From: Mesorhizobium sp. SARCC-RB16n | GTDB taxonomy: Bacteria > Pseudomonadota > Alphaproteobacteria > Rhizobiales > Rhizobiaceae | Assembly: GCF_008520305.1 (NCBI RefSeq) | Contig: NZ_ML703258.1 | Span: 62,001-126,000 of the forward strand | DNA length: 64,000 bases | Direction: 5' to 3' | Shown: positions 8,945 through 16,865 of the stretch, one piece after another | Position numbering within the stretch: the first letter of the stretch is position 1 | Layout: each line of letters opens with the position of its first letter | The notes under the pieces: generated by a model | What the model saw: only the letters and a program-made list of their open reading frames with translations | Databases searched by the model: none | What the model was told of the DNA's origin: nothing | Made by a program: the position numbers and the translations under genes

Positions 8945-9967
8945 CTACTCCGCCGCGATGCTGAAGTGCGAACTGGCGAGCGCCTTCTTCTTGGCTTCGA
9001 TGTCGATGTTGTAGAGGCGCGCGGCGTTGAGGCCGAGGATCTTCTCCTTGATCTCGTCGGTCAGCTGCACACCGCGTTCCGCGGCGATGTCGTCCGGGAT
9101 CTGATAGGCCCAGAATTTCTCGACCAGCCAGCGCGGCGTCCAGATCGCGTAGTCCGAACCGAACAGGATCTTCTCCGGGCCGAGCCAGAACAGCAGTTCG
9201 GCGATCACCTCGCCGAAATAGCGGGGGCGCGCGTGGATGAAGGGCAGCGCCACGGCCAGGCCGCCGTAGACATTGGTTTCCTGCGTCGCGATCCAGCAGA
9301 AATCGTCGAGGCGCGGCAGGCCGCAATGCTCGATGATCCAGTTGAGGCCCTGGAAATCCGTCGCTGCGTGATCGACGTCATGGACGTCGAACGCATCCTT
9401 CGAGAGCGGCAGGATGGTTGGACCCTTGTGTACGTGGATGTTCCTGATGCCGAGCTTGTCGCAGAGTTCGAAGCATTTGTAGGCATCGGGATCGGTGAGC
9501 TTCCAGCCCTTGGAAGCGCCGTTCCACTCGGCCGTGTACATCTTCACGCCCTTGACGTTGTAGGTCTCCTTGAGGAAGTGGATGTACTCAAGTGCCTTCT
9601 CGCCATCGCGCGGATCGAAGGCGCCGTTGACGATGAAACGCTCCGGATAGCGCTTGGCCACCTCGGCGTTGCGCTCGATCGTGTTGAAGCCGTTCTTGTA
9701 GAAGTCCTTGAGATAGGTCGACTGGACGATCGCCACATCGTCGGGACCGTCGATGAACAGGTCGCGATAGAGGTCGTCGGCACTGTATTTCTCGAACTTC
9801 GACTTCTCCCACAGCTGCTCCTTGGGGCTCAGCCCGGTATGATAGGCATAGAAGCACTCGATGAACTGCTTGCCGTGGATGTTCTTCTGGTTCTCGGGGC
9901 TGCCGTCCCAGAAATGGGTGTGGCCGTCGACCACGAAAATATCCTTGCCTTCCGGTGTCCTAAACAT
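8945..9967 (-). CDS. Amidohydrolase-2 family protein of the monooxygenase operon
   Basis: A 340-residue TIM-barrel metal hydrolase or decarboxylase. Metal ligands are visible: DGHTHFW near the start (HxH), IHVHKGP and IIEHCGLPRLDD in the middle, and GSDYAIWTP near the end, where the Asp is catalytic. The family includes uronate isomerase-like and aminocarboxymuconate decarboxylase-like enzymes. Homologues sit at this position in other propane monooxygenase clusters, where their role is not settled; a part in assembly or in acetone/hydroxyacetone handling is guesswork. GGAGGGAAG precedes ATG 9967. The next gene starts five bases after its stop, so the two are translated together. Confidence 0.85.
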   Translation of the reverse strand: MFRTPEGKDIFVVDGHTHFWDGSPENQKNIHGKQFIECFYAYHTGLSPKEQLWEKSKFEKYSADDLYRDLFIDGPDDVAIVQSTYLKDFYKNGFNTIERNAEVAKRYPERFIVNGAFDPRDGEKALEYIHFLKETYNVKGVKMYTAEWNGASKGWKLTDPDAYKCFELCDKLGIRNIHVHKGPTILPLSKDAFDVHDVDHAATDFQGLNWIIEHCGLPRLDDFCWIATQETNVYGGLAVALPFIHARPRYFGEVIAELLFWLGPEKILFGSDYAIWTPRWLVEKFWAYQIPDDIAAERGVQLTDEIKEKILGLNAARLYNIDIEAKKKALASSHFSIAAE

Positions 9968-9999
9968 TCTTCCCTCCGCGAGATGGCGTTGATCGGTTC

Positions 10000-10026
10000 G
10001 GCGCGCCGCAACCAGGGCGGCGCGCC
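10000..10026 (-). other. GC-only stem-loop after prmD
   Basis: Two copies of the palindrome GGCGCGCC (10000-10007 and 10019-10026) enclose an 11-base loop. In the transcript this 8-bp stem lies between the prmD stop (10040) and the amidohydrolase start (9967). There is no U tract downstream on the minus strand, so it is more likely an mRNA-stabilising or processing hairpin than a terminator. Confidence 0.45.
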
Positions 10027-10039
10027 CAATTTTTGGCGG

Positions 10040-10411
10040 CTATTCGATGTATTCGAACATCTCATCCATGTTGCCGAATAGGATCACGGTGTTGTCGTCG
10101 ACGCGAACCATGCGGCCATAGTGGGTGGAGGTGTTGACCTCGAAGGTCTCGGCCGAAATCTCGCGGCCGAGATACTCGCCGATCGCGTCCATCTTGAAGA
10201 TCAGCTTGCCGTCACCGTCGATACGGATCAGCGCCGGTTGGTAGGTGATCGTCACCCCAGGCTTCTTGCCCATGAATTCGGCGATGGCCCTGGCTTCGAC
10301 GGAGTCGTTCATGGTGACGCCGCACTGGTGCGAAATCGTCTGTTCGAAGGTGATGTCCTTCATCTCCTTGAAGATGTTGGAATGCGTTGCGTCGCGTGCT
10401 GCTAGTGACAT
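10040..10411 (-). CDS. prmD: Propane monooxygenase coupling (effector) protein
   Basis: A 123-residue protein of the MmoB/DmpM effector family, cofactor-free, which binds the hydroxylase and tunes oxygen activation. Seen: VGVTMNDS-like segment (CGVTMNDSVEARAIAEFMG), ITYQPALIRIDGDGKLIFKM and the terminal acidic NMDEMFEYIE. Length fits. The start at ATG 10411 is preceded by AAGGGGAAATTG. It lies 17 bases after the small hydroxylase subunit, in the fixed A-B-C-D order of group-5 soluble di-iron monooxygenases. Confidence 0.9.
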   Translation of the reverse strand: MSLAARDATHSNIFKEMKDITFEQTISHQCGVTMNDSVEARAIAEFMGKKPGVTITYQPALIRIDGDGKLIFKMDAIGEYLGREISAETFEVNTSTHYGRMVRVDDNTVILFGNMDEMFEYIE

Positions 10412-10428
10412 GACAATTTCCCCTTTTT

Positions 10429-11487
10429 TCAGCGCTTGAGGCCGAGTTCGCCGAGGATCTGGCCAATCCGTTCCTCGGATTTGGCGCGAACGTCGGCGAA
10501 CGCGACTGGCTTGGAATGCGGCATAGACCAGATCGGCTGCAGGCCGATGGCTGCCTTGTCGGCGAGCGCGCCGTGCTTCTTGACCCAGCCCTGGAAGAGC
10601 TTCTTGTTTGCCGCGCCGTGTTTCTCGTCGTTGGCGAGCAAGTGCATGAGGTCGATCGTGTTGGCGAGGTTGCGCTCGTAGTCGGCCTCGGCTGCCGAGA
10701 TCACCGCAGGCGTGATGAAGTCGTGGTTGGCGGCGGCGATCTGCATGAGGAAGCCGGAGCGGAACACTTCCCCGACCAGCGGTTCGAAGACGATGTTGAT
10801 GGCGAAGTACTGTTCGAGATAGTCGGTCGCGCCCATGATGGTCTCGACCGCTTCGCGGGTGCCTTGCCAGTTCTTGTCCTCGAGCCAGGTCTTCTTGCCG
10901 AGTTCGTCGTCCCAGCCGGGCAAGTCCATGCCGATCTCGGCAAGGTAGAGCGTGATGTCCTGAGCAAGCCGCAGCTTGTACGATGAATTGGTCAGCGTCG
11001 CGTTGTTGATCATTTGGGTATAGCCGTAACGCTGCGCCTGCATCAGCGAGGTGCCGAGCCCGAATTCGGCATGCTTCCAGGCGCCGAGCTGGGCCTGAAG
11101 GATCTTGACCCAAGCCTTGTCGAAGGTCTTCGGTGCACCGGACTTGCGCGCATTGTTAATGACGCTCTGCACCATCGTCTCGATCCTCGACTGGCGCTGG
11201 TAGTGCGTGCGCTCCCATTCCTGATCGGGAGCGCGGAAGGCATGCCAGTTGGAGCTCTGCGCGGCAGTGTTCTGCTTGACATAGGCGCCCTTGCCGTCGG
11301 CGAAGGAGATGATCCAGTCCTGGATAAGGTAACGCTCGGGATCGGGCTGCACGTCGACCGTCATATCCTCATAGTGGGTGGCACGCTGGCCTTTCGGCTC
11401 GAAATACCGGTACTTGCGGCTGTCGGAGTCGGCGAAGAGCGCCGCGCCGGCGGCTCCGGATCCGACTGAACTCGAGGTTGCAGGCAT
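10429..11487 (-). CDS. prmC: Propane monooxygenase hydroxylase small (beta) subunit
   Basis: A 352-residue ferritin-like subunit that lacks the di-iron EXXH pairs and supports the large subunit. Typical blocks are KYRYFEPKGQRATHYEDMTV near the start, SSNWHAFRAPDQEWERTHYQ, and the helical core ending QPIWSMPHSKP. The start ATG 11487 has GGGAGAG ahead of it; an in-frame extension to 11556 adds Gln/Arg-rich sequence unlike the family. It forms the hydroxylase with prmA; reductase and coupling protein genes flank it. Confidence 0.9.
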   Translation of the reverse strand: MPATSSSVGSGAAGAALFADSDSRKYRYFEPKGQRATHYEDMTVDVQPDPERYLIQDWIISFADGKGAYVKQNTAAQSSNWHAFRAPDQEWERTHYQRQSRIETMVQSVINNARKSGAPKTFDKAWVKILQAQLGAWKHAEFGLGTSLMQAQRYGYTQMINNATLTNSSYKLRLAQDITLYLAEIGMDLPGWDDELGKKTWLEDKNWQGTREAVETIMGATDYLEQYFAINIVFEPLVGEVFRSGFLMQIAAANHDFITPAVISAAEADYERNLANTIDLMHLLANDEKHGAANKKLFQGWVKKHGALADKAAIGLQPIWSMPHSKPVAFADVRAKSEERIGQILGELGLKR

Positions 11488-11536
11488 AGTCTCTCTCCCT
11501 TGTTGCAGTTGTGGTTGGCTGTGCGTCGACAGCCCT

Positions 11537-12598
11537 TCAATGGGCCGGCGCTGCACCTGCCGATGTGGTGAACTTGTCGAAGAAGATCCGCTCCGTCTCG
11601 AACCCGTTCATGAACAGGACCGGCTGCAGCGCATCGATCATCGGCGGTGGGCCACAGGCATGGATATCGCCCTGCCCGTCGACCGCCAGTTGCTTGAGTT
11701 TTGCGTCGACACTCTGGTGCACGAAGCCACGCTCGCCTTGCCATTCGGCGTCGTCGTTCGCGTGCGACAGCACGGGAATGAAGGTGACGTCGGAATGATT
11801 GCCGACCAGCTCGGCGATCCTGTCGAGATAGAACAGATCGTTGCGGGTGCGGGCGCCGTAGAAGAAATAGACCGGACGTTTCTCGCCGCTCTTCAGGTGG
11901 TCGTTGAGGATCGACCAGATCGGCGACATGCCCGAGCCGGCGCCGACCAGGATCAGGGGTCCTTGCCGTTTTTCCCGACGGAAACAGGTGCCATAGGGTC
12001 CGACGACGGTGACCTCGGCTCCGACCTTGATGCCTCCGGAATCGAGTTCCCCGGAGAATTTTCCCTCAGGGTATTTTTTGATGATGAAGCAGAGTTTTTC
12101 GGTTTGGTCCGGCGTATTTGCCATGGAGAACGAGCGCGTAATCGTCTCCCCTTTTTGCGTGGTAACCGTGATGTCGACATATTGCCCCGCCCAGAACTTT
12201 ATCGGGGAGCCGAGTTCGATCTCGATGCCGCGAATGTCGTGGGTCAAATGCTCGATCCGAGCAATCCGGCCCTTGAACGTCTTTACGGCGATGGCTTTCG
12301 CCAAAATCTCCTCGTCGTAGTTGAGAAGCTCGACTTCCAGATCGGAGTAGGCGATGCAGCGGCACAAAAGGACGTGGCCGCTCTCCTTCTCCATGTCGTT
12401 CAGTGCGAAGGTTGAGTATTTCAGCATGTCGACTTCGCCATCGAGCAACACGCTTTTGCAGGCCGAGCATTGCCCTTCCTTGCAGCCATGCGGCAGGGCG
12501 ATGCCTTGGCGGAAGGCGGCGTTGAGCACCGTTTCGCCATGCTCGACGTCAAATTCGACGCCGACCGGACTGAGCCTGACCGTGTGGGTTTCCGACAT
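11537..12598 (-). CDS. prmB: Propane monooxygenase reductase (2Fe-2S/FAD)
   Basis: A 353-residue oxidoreductase that passes electrons from NAD(P)H to the hydroxylase. The N-terminal 100 residues are a plant-type ferredoxin with CKEGQCSACKS and a fourth Cys in LLCRCIAY. An FAD-binding domain (RSFSMANTP) and an NAD-binding domain (LVGAGSGMSPIWSIL, then HACGPPPMIDAL) follow. Length and order fit the MmoC/DmpP class. Start ATG 12598 follows TGGAGGTCCGT. A stem-loop lies directly upstream, between it and prmA. Confidence 0.93.
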   Translation of the reverse strand: MSETHTVRLSPVGVEFDVEHGETVLNAAFRQGIALPHGCKEGQCSACKSVLLDGEVDMLKYSTFALNDMEKESGHVLLCRCIAYSDLEVELLNYDEEILAKAIAVKTFKGRIARIEHLTHDIRGIEIELGSPIKFWAGQYVDITVTTQKGETITRSFSMANTPDQTEKLCFIIKKYPEGKFSGELDSGGIKVGAEVTVVGPYGTCFRREKRQGPLILVGAGSGMSPIWSILNDHLKSGEKRPVYFFYGARTRNDLFYLDRIAELVGNHSDVTFIPVLSHANDDAEWQGERGFVHQSVDAKLKQLAVDGQGDIHACGPPPMIDALQPVLFMNGFETERIFFDKFTTSAGAAPAH

Positions 12599-12616
12599 AC
12601 GGACCTCCAGTGAAAA

Positions 12617-12643
12617 GAGAGGGCGGGGCGAACCCGCCCCCTC
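12617..12643 (-). terminator. Stem-loop between prmA and prmB, attenuator candidate
   Basis: On the minus strand GAGGGGGCGGG, a short UUCGC loop and CCCGCCCTC form a strong GC stem with a small bulge, followed by TCTTTTC. It lies eight bases after the prmA stop and just before the prmB ribosome site. Partial termination or 3'-end protection that leaves more prmA than prmBCD message is plausible; the U tract is short, so full termination is not expected. Confidence 0.5.
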
Positions 12644-12650
12644 GGCCTGA

Positions 12651-14318
12651 TCAGTTGCAGGGATTGATCGTGAAGCCCGCGCGATACTCGGCGAGGTGCT
12701 TTTCACGGTCCTGCGGCGACATCGCACGCAGCGCCATCAGCGGCGAGCGGATGACGTTGCCGCGCACATCGTCCAGCGTCCACATCGACTTGTCGTCGAA
12801 GCGCAGATGTGGCTGCGGGATCAGGGTCTTGCCGTCGGATCGCACGAAATTCAGGTCGACGATCGCGTCGGCCAGATCCCAACCGTCATAGAGCGACTCC
12901 CACTCGCGCTTGCCGCTGAAGCGGCCCATCGCAGGTGTCGGGCGACCCTGATATTCGTCGGCAAAGGCTTCGACCGCGGTCCAGCGGTCGATCTCGTGGG
13001 CGAAAGTGTGCAACTGGCCGTCGATCTCGTCGACCACGATATCCTCGCGGATCAGACAGGGGACCAGGCAAGACCAGCAACGATGCGGATAGACATATCC
13101 GGTTTCCGCGTTGAAGGTGATGATCTGCTGACCCGGATGGCTGAGCTTCCCATGCCATTTCCAGAAATCACCAAATTCTGCATACCAGCCCGGATACTTG
13201 TGCTCGAACCACTCGAAGTCCTTGTCGGTCTGGGCCTCGATGCGCCAGAAATTCAACGGCCAGCCGTCAGTGAAGAACTGCGCGACCTTGTGGACGTAGT
13301 TCTTCTTGGTGATGCGTTCCCAGGCCGCCTGGACGTCGTCGTGATGGACCTTGATGCCGTATTTCTCGAGCGGCAGCATGTAGGTGCGGTAGTAGTCCTC
13401 ATAGATCCAGCGGTGCCACATTTCCGCGTAAGACTCCTTGTTCTTGTCGCGGTTGGTGGTGCCGTATTCGATGAAGGTGCCGATGGCGGCATCGACGATC
13501 GCGTGGTTCTGCCAGAAGGCGTAGCGCAGGTCGCGCTCGAGCAGCAGGTGGTTTTCCGGTTCCTTGAGCGCCGCCATCAGCAGGGAGTGGCCGTTGCCGA
13601 TATGCCGGCTCTCGTCCGATTGCACCGATAGGAAGACGGTCGGAAGCGCATAGTCACCGTTGCGGGCGGCTTCCGAAGGCATGGCGACGAACAGGGTGTT
13701 GGTGAAAGCGGTTTCGGCCACCACGGTCAGGTACATGCAGGCGGCGGTCATGGTGTCGCCGGTGATGAAGCCTTCGGCGAACTGCCGGCCGATGGTGGTG
13801 GCGTAGCACTTTCCGAAGGCTTCTTCGGTGATGTCGAAGCCGGCCGGATCGATGTAGTTCTCCATGTACCATTTCTTCAGGTTCATCTGGATCGTCGAGT
13901 GACGGAACTCGTCGATCATCTGCATGGTGAAGCCGGTTCTGAGTTCCTCGCCGGGCGCGATGCGGGCGACCATCGCCATCGAGCGCGCGGCGGAGATTTC
14001 CGGGAAGGGAATGATGGCCAGGAAGAGTTTCATCCACTCGACCCAGCGAGGTTCCACATTGCGGAACATGTCGCCGCGCAACGCTGCATCCAGCGCGCCA
14101 TAGACACGGTTGTCCTTCTCTTCCTGCATTGGGAAATAGGACCGCAGGACCTGCTTCATCGGGTCGCGCGGCGTCTTGTTGATCTTGTAGTCGGTCGGAA
14201 ACGTCATCGCTTCCTGGACGTAGGAAGGATTCCAGCCGAGGTCGGCGATCTTCTTGGTTGCTTCGCCCACGGAGATTCCGCGTTGCGAGGTGATCTTGTT
14301 GAGCGTCAGAGACGTCAT
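12651..14318 (-). CDS. prmA: Propane monooxygenase hydroxylase large (alpha) subunit
   Basis: A 555-residue catalytic subunit of a group-5 soluble di-iron monooxygenase. Di-iron ligands are visible as two E-x-x-H motifs, MIDEFRHSTIQMNLKK and SVQSDESRHIGNG, within the four-helix core. The blocks YFPMQEEKDNRVYGA, GRQFAEGFITGD and PHRCWSCLVPCLIRED are those of MimA/PrmA. The protein oxidises propane (often also acetone or phenol) with O2, using electrons from prmB. GGAGG gives a nine-base spacing to ATG 14318; ATG 14324 is possible but only three bases away. First gene of an eight-gene operon, transcribed from the sigma-54 promoter about 300 bases upstream. Confidence 0.95.
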   Translation of the reverse strand: MTSLTLNKITSQRGISVGEATKKIADLGWNPSYVQEAMTFPTDYKINKTPRDPMKQVLRSYFPMQEEKDNRVYGALDAALRGDMFRNVEPRWVEWMKLFLAIIPFPEISAARSMAMVARIAPGEELRTGFTMQMIDEFRHSTIQMNLKKWYMENYIDPAGFDITEEAFGKCYATTIGRQFAEGFITGDTMTAACMYLTVVAETAFTNTLFVAMPSEAARNGDYALPTVFLSVQSDESRHIGNGHSLLMAALKEPENHLLLERDLRYAFWQNHAIVDAAIGTFIEYGTTNRDKNKESYAEMWHRWIYEDYYRTYMLPLEKYGIKVHHDDVQAAWERITKKNYVHKVAQFFTDGWPLNFWRIEAQTDKDFEWFEHKYPGWYAEFGDFWKWHGKLSHPGQQIITFNAETGYVYPHRCWSCLVPCLIREDIVVDEIDGQLHTFAHEIDRWTAVEAFADEYQGRPTPAMGRFSGKREWESLYDGWDLADAIVDLNFVRSDGKTLIPQPHLRFDDKSMWTLDDVRGNVIRSPLMALRAMSPQDREKHLAEYRAGFTINPCN

Positions 14319-14620
14319 CGTCATAAGCCTCCACCAGGTTTGAGCCGCGGGTCCCTTGACCCCGGCATGAAGCGGCGCACGGCACCGCCAGTGAGAGTGC
14401 GAACGGCACGACAAAGGGTTGCGCATTCAGGCGCGACTCATGGTCCGGCCATTCAAGTGGATCGCGGCAAAGGTTTTCGAGGTGTCTGGCAGGGGGCCGC
14501 GGACGCCAACCGCATTTTGCGATGGCGTATCGAAGCGGATGTCCCTGTCCCTGCTTCCTCCGGTCCTTCGTTCTTTTGGCACCGCGTCAAGCGCGATGGG
14601 CTTCTTATGCAAATAGGTAA

Positions 14621-14636
14621 AGCAATCGCCGTGCCA
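14621..14636 (-). promoter_or_regulatory. Sigma-54 (-24/-12) promoter of the propane monooxygenase operon
   Basis: Read on the minus strand the site is TGGCACGGCGATTGCT, an exact match to the consensus TGGCACG-N4-TTGCW. Transcription would start near 14610 and run towards prmA, leaving a leader of about 290 bases. An activator with a GAFTGA loop is encoded at the operon's far end, which supports the assignment. Confidence 0.85.
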
Positions 14637-14710
14637 GTTTGAAAACAGGGGCCGTGAGCCACGCACTGAGCGAAATCTCAGCTTGTTCCGCTCATAAACG
14701 CATGGGCAAC

Positions 14711-14750
14711 TGTAACGATATTTTACACATGTATATTACGACTGTAACAT
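14711..14750. promoter_or_regulatory. Upstream activator sites (TGTAAC repeats)
   Basis: TGTAACGATATTTTACA at 14711-14727 is an inverted repeat TGTAA-N7-TTACA. A second TGTAAC starts at 14744, about three helical turns away, preceded by TTACG so that TTAC-N4-GTAA is again symmetric. They lie 75-110 bases upstream of the -24 element, where enhancer-binding proteins normally bind. They could also serve the divergent gene cluster. Confidence 0.5.
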
Positions 14751-14764
14751 TTAATCATGTTTGC

Positions 14765-14799
14765 ACTGCAATATATCCAGTTAGCTACTGCAATATAAT
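14765..14799 (+). promoter_or_regulatory. Direct repeat and -10-like box before the divergent cluster
   Basis: ACTGCAATATA occurs at 14765-14775 and again at 14787-14797, 22 bases apart (two helical turns). The second copy runs into TATAAT (14794-14799), a perfect -10 box, with no good -35 seventeen bases upstream. This looks like an activator-dependent promoter for the rightward genes, or a second pair of activator sites for the leftward operon. Confidence 0.4.
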
Positions 14800-14883
14800 C
14801 AAATTCTTTCGAGATCTATTCATTTTATGATCATTCTCTACTATCTGGAGGCAGGCGTTGGACGGGCGCGGTGCCAGAGAAAG

Positions 14884-15363
14884 ATGATGCCAAACGACAA
14901 AGACAGCCGGGGCCCAGCCCCGCCAATCTCCAACCAGGCCGACGGGGTGACCGGAGATCTGGTCAGGTTGATGCCGCGCGACCTGGTTTTCGTCATGCGT
15001 TTCATGGGCGAAAGCCAGTACCGGCTGCAAAGCCATTTCCAGGACTTCATCCGGGCCGAGCTTGCTGCCGGTGGCGTCACCCCGCAAACCCATCCGATGA
15101 TCCATCTGTTCATCGAGAGCCATGCGATCCTGCTACGCGACTTCGTGTTTTCCGGCGTTTCGCTGACGCGCCAGTTCCGCGTCGATGAGATCGAGCGCCT
15201 CACCGGCGACACCACATCGATGATCCGCGTCGACATTTGGGATCAACTCAAGAGCCACATCGAAACGGCCGAGAAGCAGTTCCAATCGCAGGCTGACACT
15301 CTGCCTAAGCTGCTTTCGGCTTTCGAAAACCCGACCGGGCCGGCAGCCGGGAAGGACAAATGA
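14884..15363 (+). CDS. Unknown helical protein, first of four genes divergent from prmA
   Basis: About 159 residues, no family recognised. After a polar, proline-rich start the sequence is helical: DLVFVMRFMGESQYRLQSHF, FIRAELAAGG, MIHLFIESHAILLRDFVFSG, and a charged C-terminal helix with IETAEKQFQSQADTLPKLLS. No signal peptide or membrane segment. The start is uncertain: ATG 14884 or 14887 follows AGAGAAAG, while an in-frame ATG at 14827 would add IILYYLEAGV. It overlaps the next gene by four bases (ATGA), so the cluster is translationally coupled. It shares its control region with the propane monooxygenase operon. Confidence 0.7.
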   Translation: MMPNDKDSRGPAPPISNQADGVTGDLVRLMPRDLVFVMRFMGESQYRLQSHFQDFIRAELAAGGVTPQTHPMIHLFIESHAILLRDFVFSGVSLTRQFRVDEIERLTGDTTSMIRVDIWDQLKSHIETAEKQFQSQADTLPKLLSAFENPTGPAAGKDK

Positions 15364-15692
15364 TGGCGGGTTCGGTGAACAGGCAAGCCACTACGCGAGA
15401 GGCGCTGCTCAAGCGCCGGCTGGCTCTTGTCGGAAACGTCTCGGCGCTCACCGCCGAGGCATTGCGGCTCAATCAGAAACTCGCTGGTCTCGAGATGGAT
15501 CTGCTGCGCGTGGAGCTGGAGATCGGCAGGAGCGGCGCCAGCGCGCAACTGGTGCAGGATTTGCATGAAGCGGAAGAGAGCGCCGAGGCGATCATGAACG
15601 CGCGCGCGGCGTGCGAGAATCGCATCGCCACTGCCGAAGGCCAGATCGCGGATGTCGATCGCGAGCTTGCAGCGACAGAGAACGAAGACTGA
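15360..15692 (+). CDS. Small coiled-coil protein
   Basis: A 110-residue protein, almost all predicted helix with heptad-like spacing of leucines and many Ala, Glu and Arg: LALVGNVSALTAEALRLNQK, LDLLRVELEIGR-like and a second helix ADVDRELAATENED near the end. This suggests a two-helix coiled coil that binds a partner. No family recognised. Its start overlaps the preceding stop by four bases and its stop is 14 bases before the propeller gene, so it belongs to the same transcript. Confidence 0.7.
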   Translation: MMAGSVNRQATTREALLKRRLALVGNVSALTAEALRLNQKLAGLEMDLLRVELEIGRSGASAQLVQDLHEAEESAEAIMNARAACENRIATAEGQIADVDRELAATENED

Positions 15693-15706
15693 TGGGAGAG
15701 ACACAA

Positions 15707-16834
15707 ATGAACCAGCAGACAATGCAAAACCTGACCCTGTTCGACCTGCTGGCACGCAGCTGGCGTCGACCGTCGGGGGTCGCTGATCTGTGCTTCAGCG
15801 CCGATGGTTCGACCGTTGCTTTCACATCCGTGGACGGAACCGTCGCCATAGCCGCGGTTGCTGACCGGGAACCGCCGGAGTCGCGCATCAGGGTAAGCGG
15901 CGATCTCGGCCAGACGACCATCCGCCCGCGCGAGACACCGCCGGTGCCGTTGATCGCCTCCGCGGCATTTGGCGAAGGCGATGCCCCCCTCGCCACCTAT
16001 CTGGATTCCAGCTTTCTCATCGGAACGGCGGCCGGCAAAGCAGTGCATCTGACGGCTGACGGCGAAGCTACGGAGATGCCGATCAAGATCGAAGGGCCCA
16101 TCGTCGCCATCGATCATAGTGCCCGGACAGCCCTGACGGCGGTCAGCGACGGGCGCGATGTCTTCCTGTCCGGCGATCTCGGCGATGTGACGAAACTGGA
16201 ACGCGGTGCAACATCGTCGACGGACGCGCTGGCCTTCTCCCCCGGTGGACGCCGCCTCGCCTGCGGCTTGGGCAATGGGCTGTCGATCTGGGCGGTCGAA
16301 GGGCCTGCCAGCCTGATACGAGACTTTGCCTTTCCGGCGCGCCCGACATCGATCCGTTGGAGCGGCGATGGCACATGGCTGGCCAGCGGGCTCGAAACGG
16401 GCGGCTTTGCCCTGATCAACATCGCCGATGGTCTTAGCGGCGTCATCGCGGGATTTCCCTCCCCGGTCCGTACAGTGTGCTGGAGCCAGTCGGCGAACGC
16501 GCTGCTTGCCTCGGGTGCGTTCCGGATTGCCGGTTGGTCGATGACCGCGCCGCCGCTTGATGGCGAGAACGCCGGAGCCCTGGAAACCGGTCGCGCTGGT
16601 CTCGTTCTTGTCGAGACGGTGGCGGCGCATCCTCAGAAGAAACTTGTCGCGGCGGGTTACGCCAACGGCCGGATCACTGTCGCCCAGATCGGCGGACGCG
16701 ACGAGCTTCTCGTCAGGCCCTTGGGCAGTGGGGTAACCGCGCTTGCCTGGTCCGGCGACGGACGGCACCTGGCTGCGGGTATGGCCGACGGCACCGCTGC
16801 GATCATCACCTTTCCAGCGCAGATGTTCAAATAG
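15707..16834 (+). CDS. WD40-like beta-propeller protein
   Basis: A 375-residue protein made of repeated four-strand units. Repeats can be followed by phrases such as GVADLCFSADGSTVAFTSVD, DALAFSPGGRRLACGLGNG, SIRWSGDGTWLASGLETG, TVCWSQSANALLASGA and ALAWSGDGRHLAAGMADGTA. This spacing (about 40-50 residues) fits a seven-bladed propeller, usually a protein-interaction platform. No signal peptide, so cytoplasmic. ATG 15707 has GGGAGAG six bases upstream; an ATG at 15692 is inside that ribosome site. Together with its coiled-coil neighbours it looks like a structural scaffold rather than an enzyme. Confidence 0.8.
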   Translation: MNQQTMQNLTLFDLLARSWRRPSGVADLCFSADGSTVAFTSVDGTVAIAAVADREPPESRIRVSGDLGQTTIRPRETPPVPLIASAAFGEGDAPLATYLDSSFLIGTAAGKAVHLTADGEATEMPIKIEGPIVAIDHSARTALTAVSDGRDVFLSGDLGDVTKLERGATSSTDALAFSPGGRRLACGLGNGLSIWAVEGPASLIRDFAFPARPTSIRWSGDGTWLASGLETGGFALINIADGLSGVIAGFPSPVRTVCWSQSANALLASGAFRIAGWSMTAPPLDGENAGALETGRAGLVLVETVAAHPQKKLVAAGYANGRITVAQIGGRDELLVRPLGSGVTALAWSGDGRHLAAGMADGTAAIITFPAQMFK

Positions 16835-16865
16835 CGGGGCAATCCGCGCGAAATAGGAGGATAGA

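Noticed and set aside
8940-9326. N-terminal extension of the DUF59 protein inside the amidohydrolase gene
   Set aside because: The extension is out of frame with a well conserved enzyme and the family N-terminus begins at ATG 8939.
14427-14666. Minus-strand frame of 79 codons across the prmA promoter
   Set aside because: Its start lies upstream of the predicted transcript start, and no ribosome site precedes an internal start; kept only as possible leader content.
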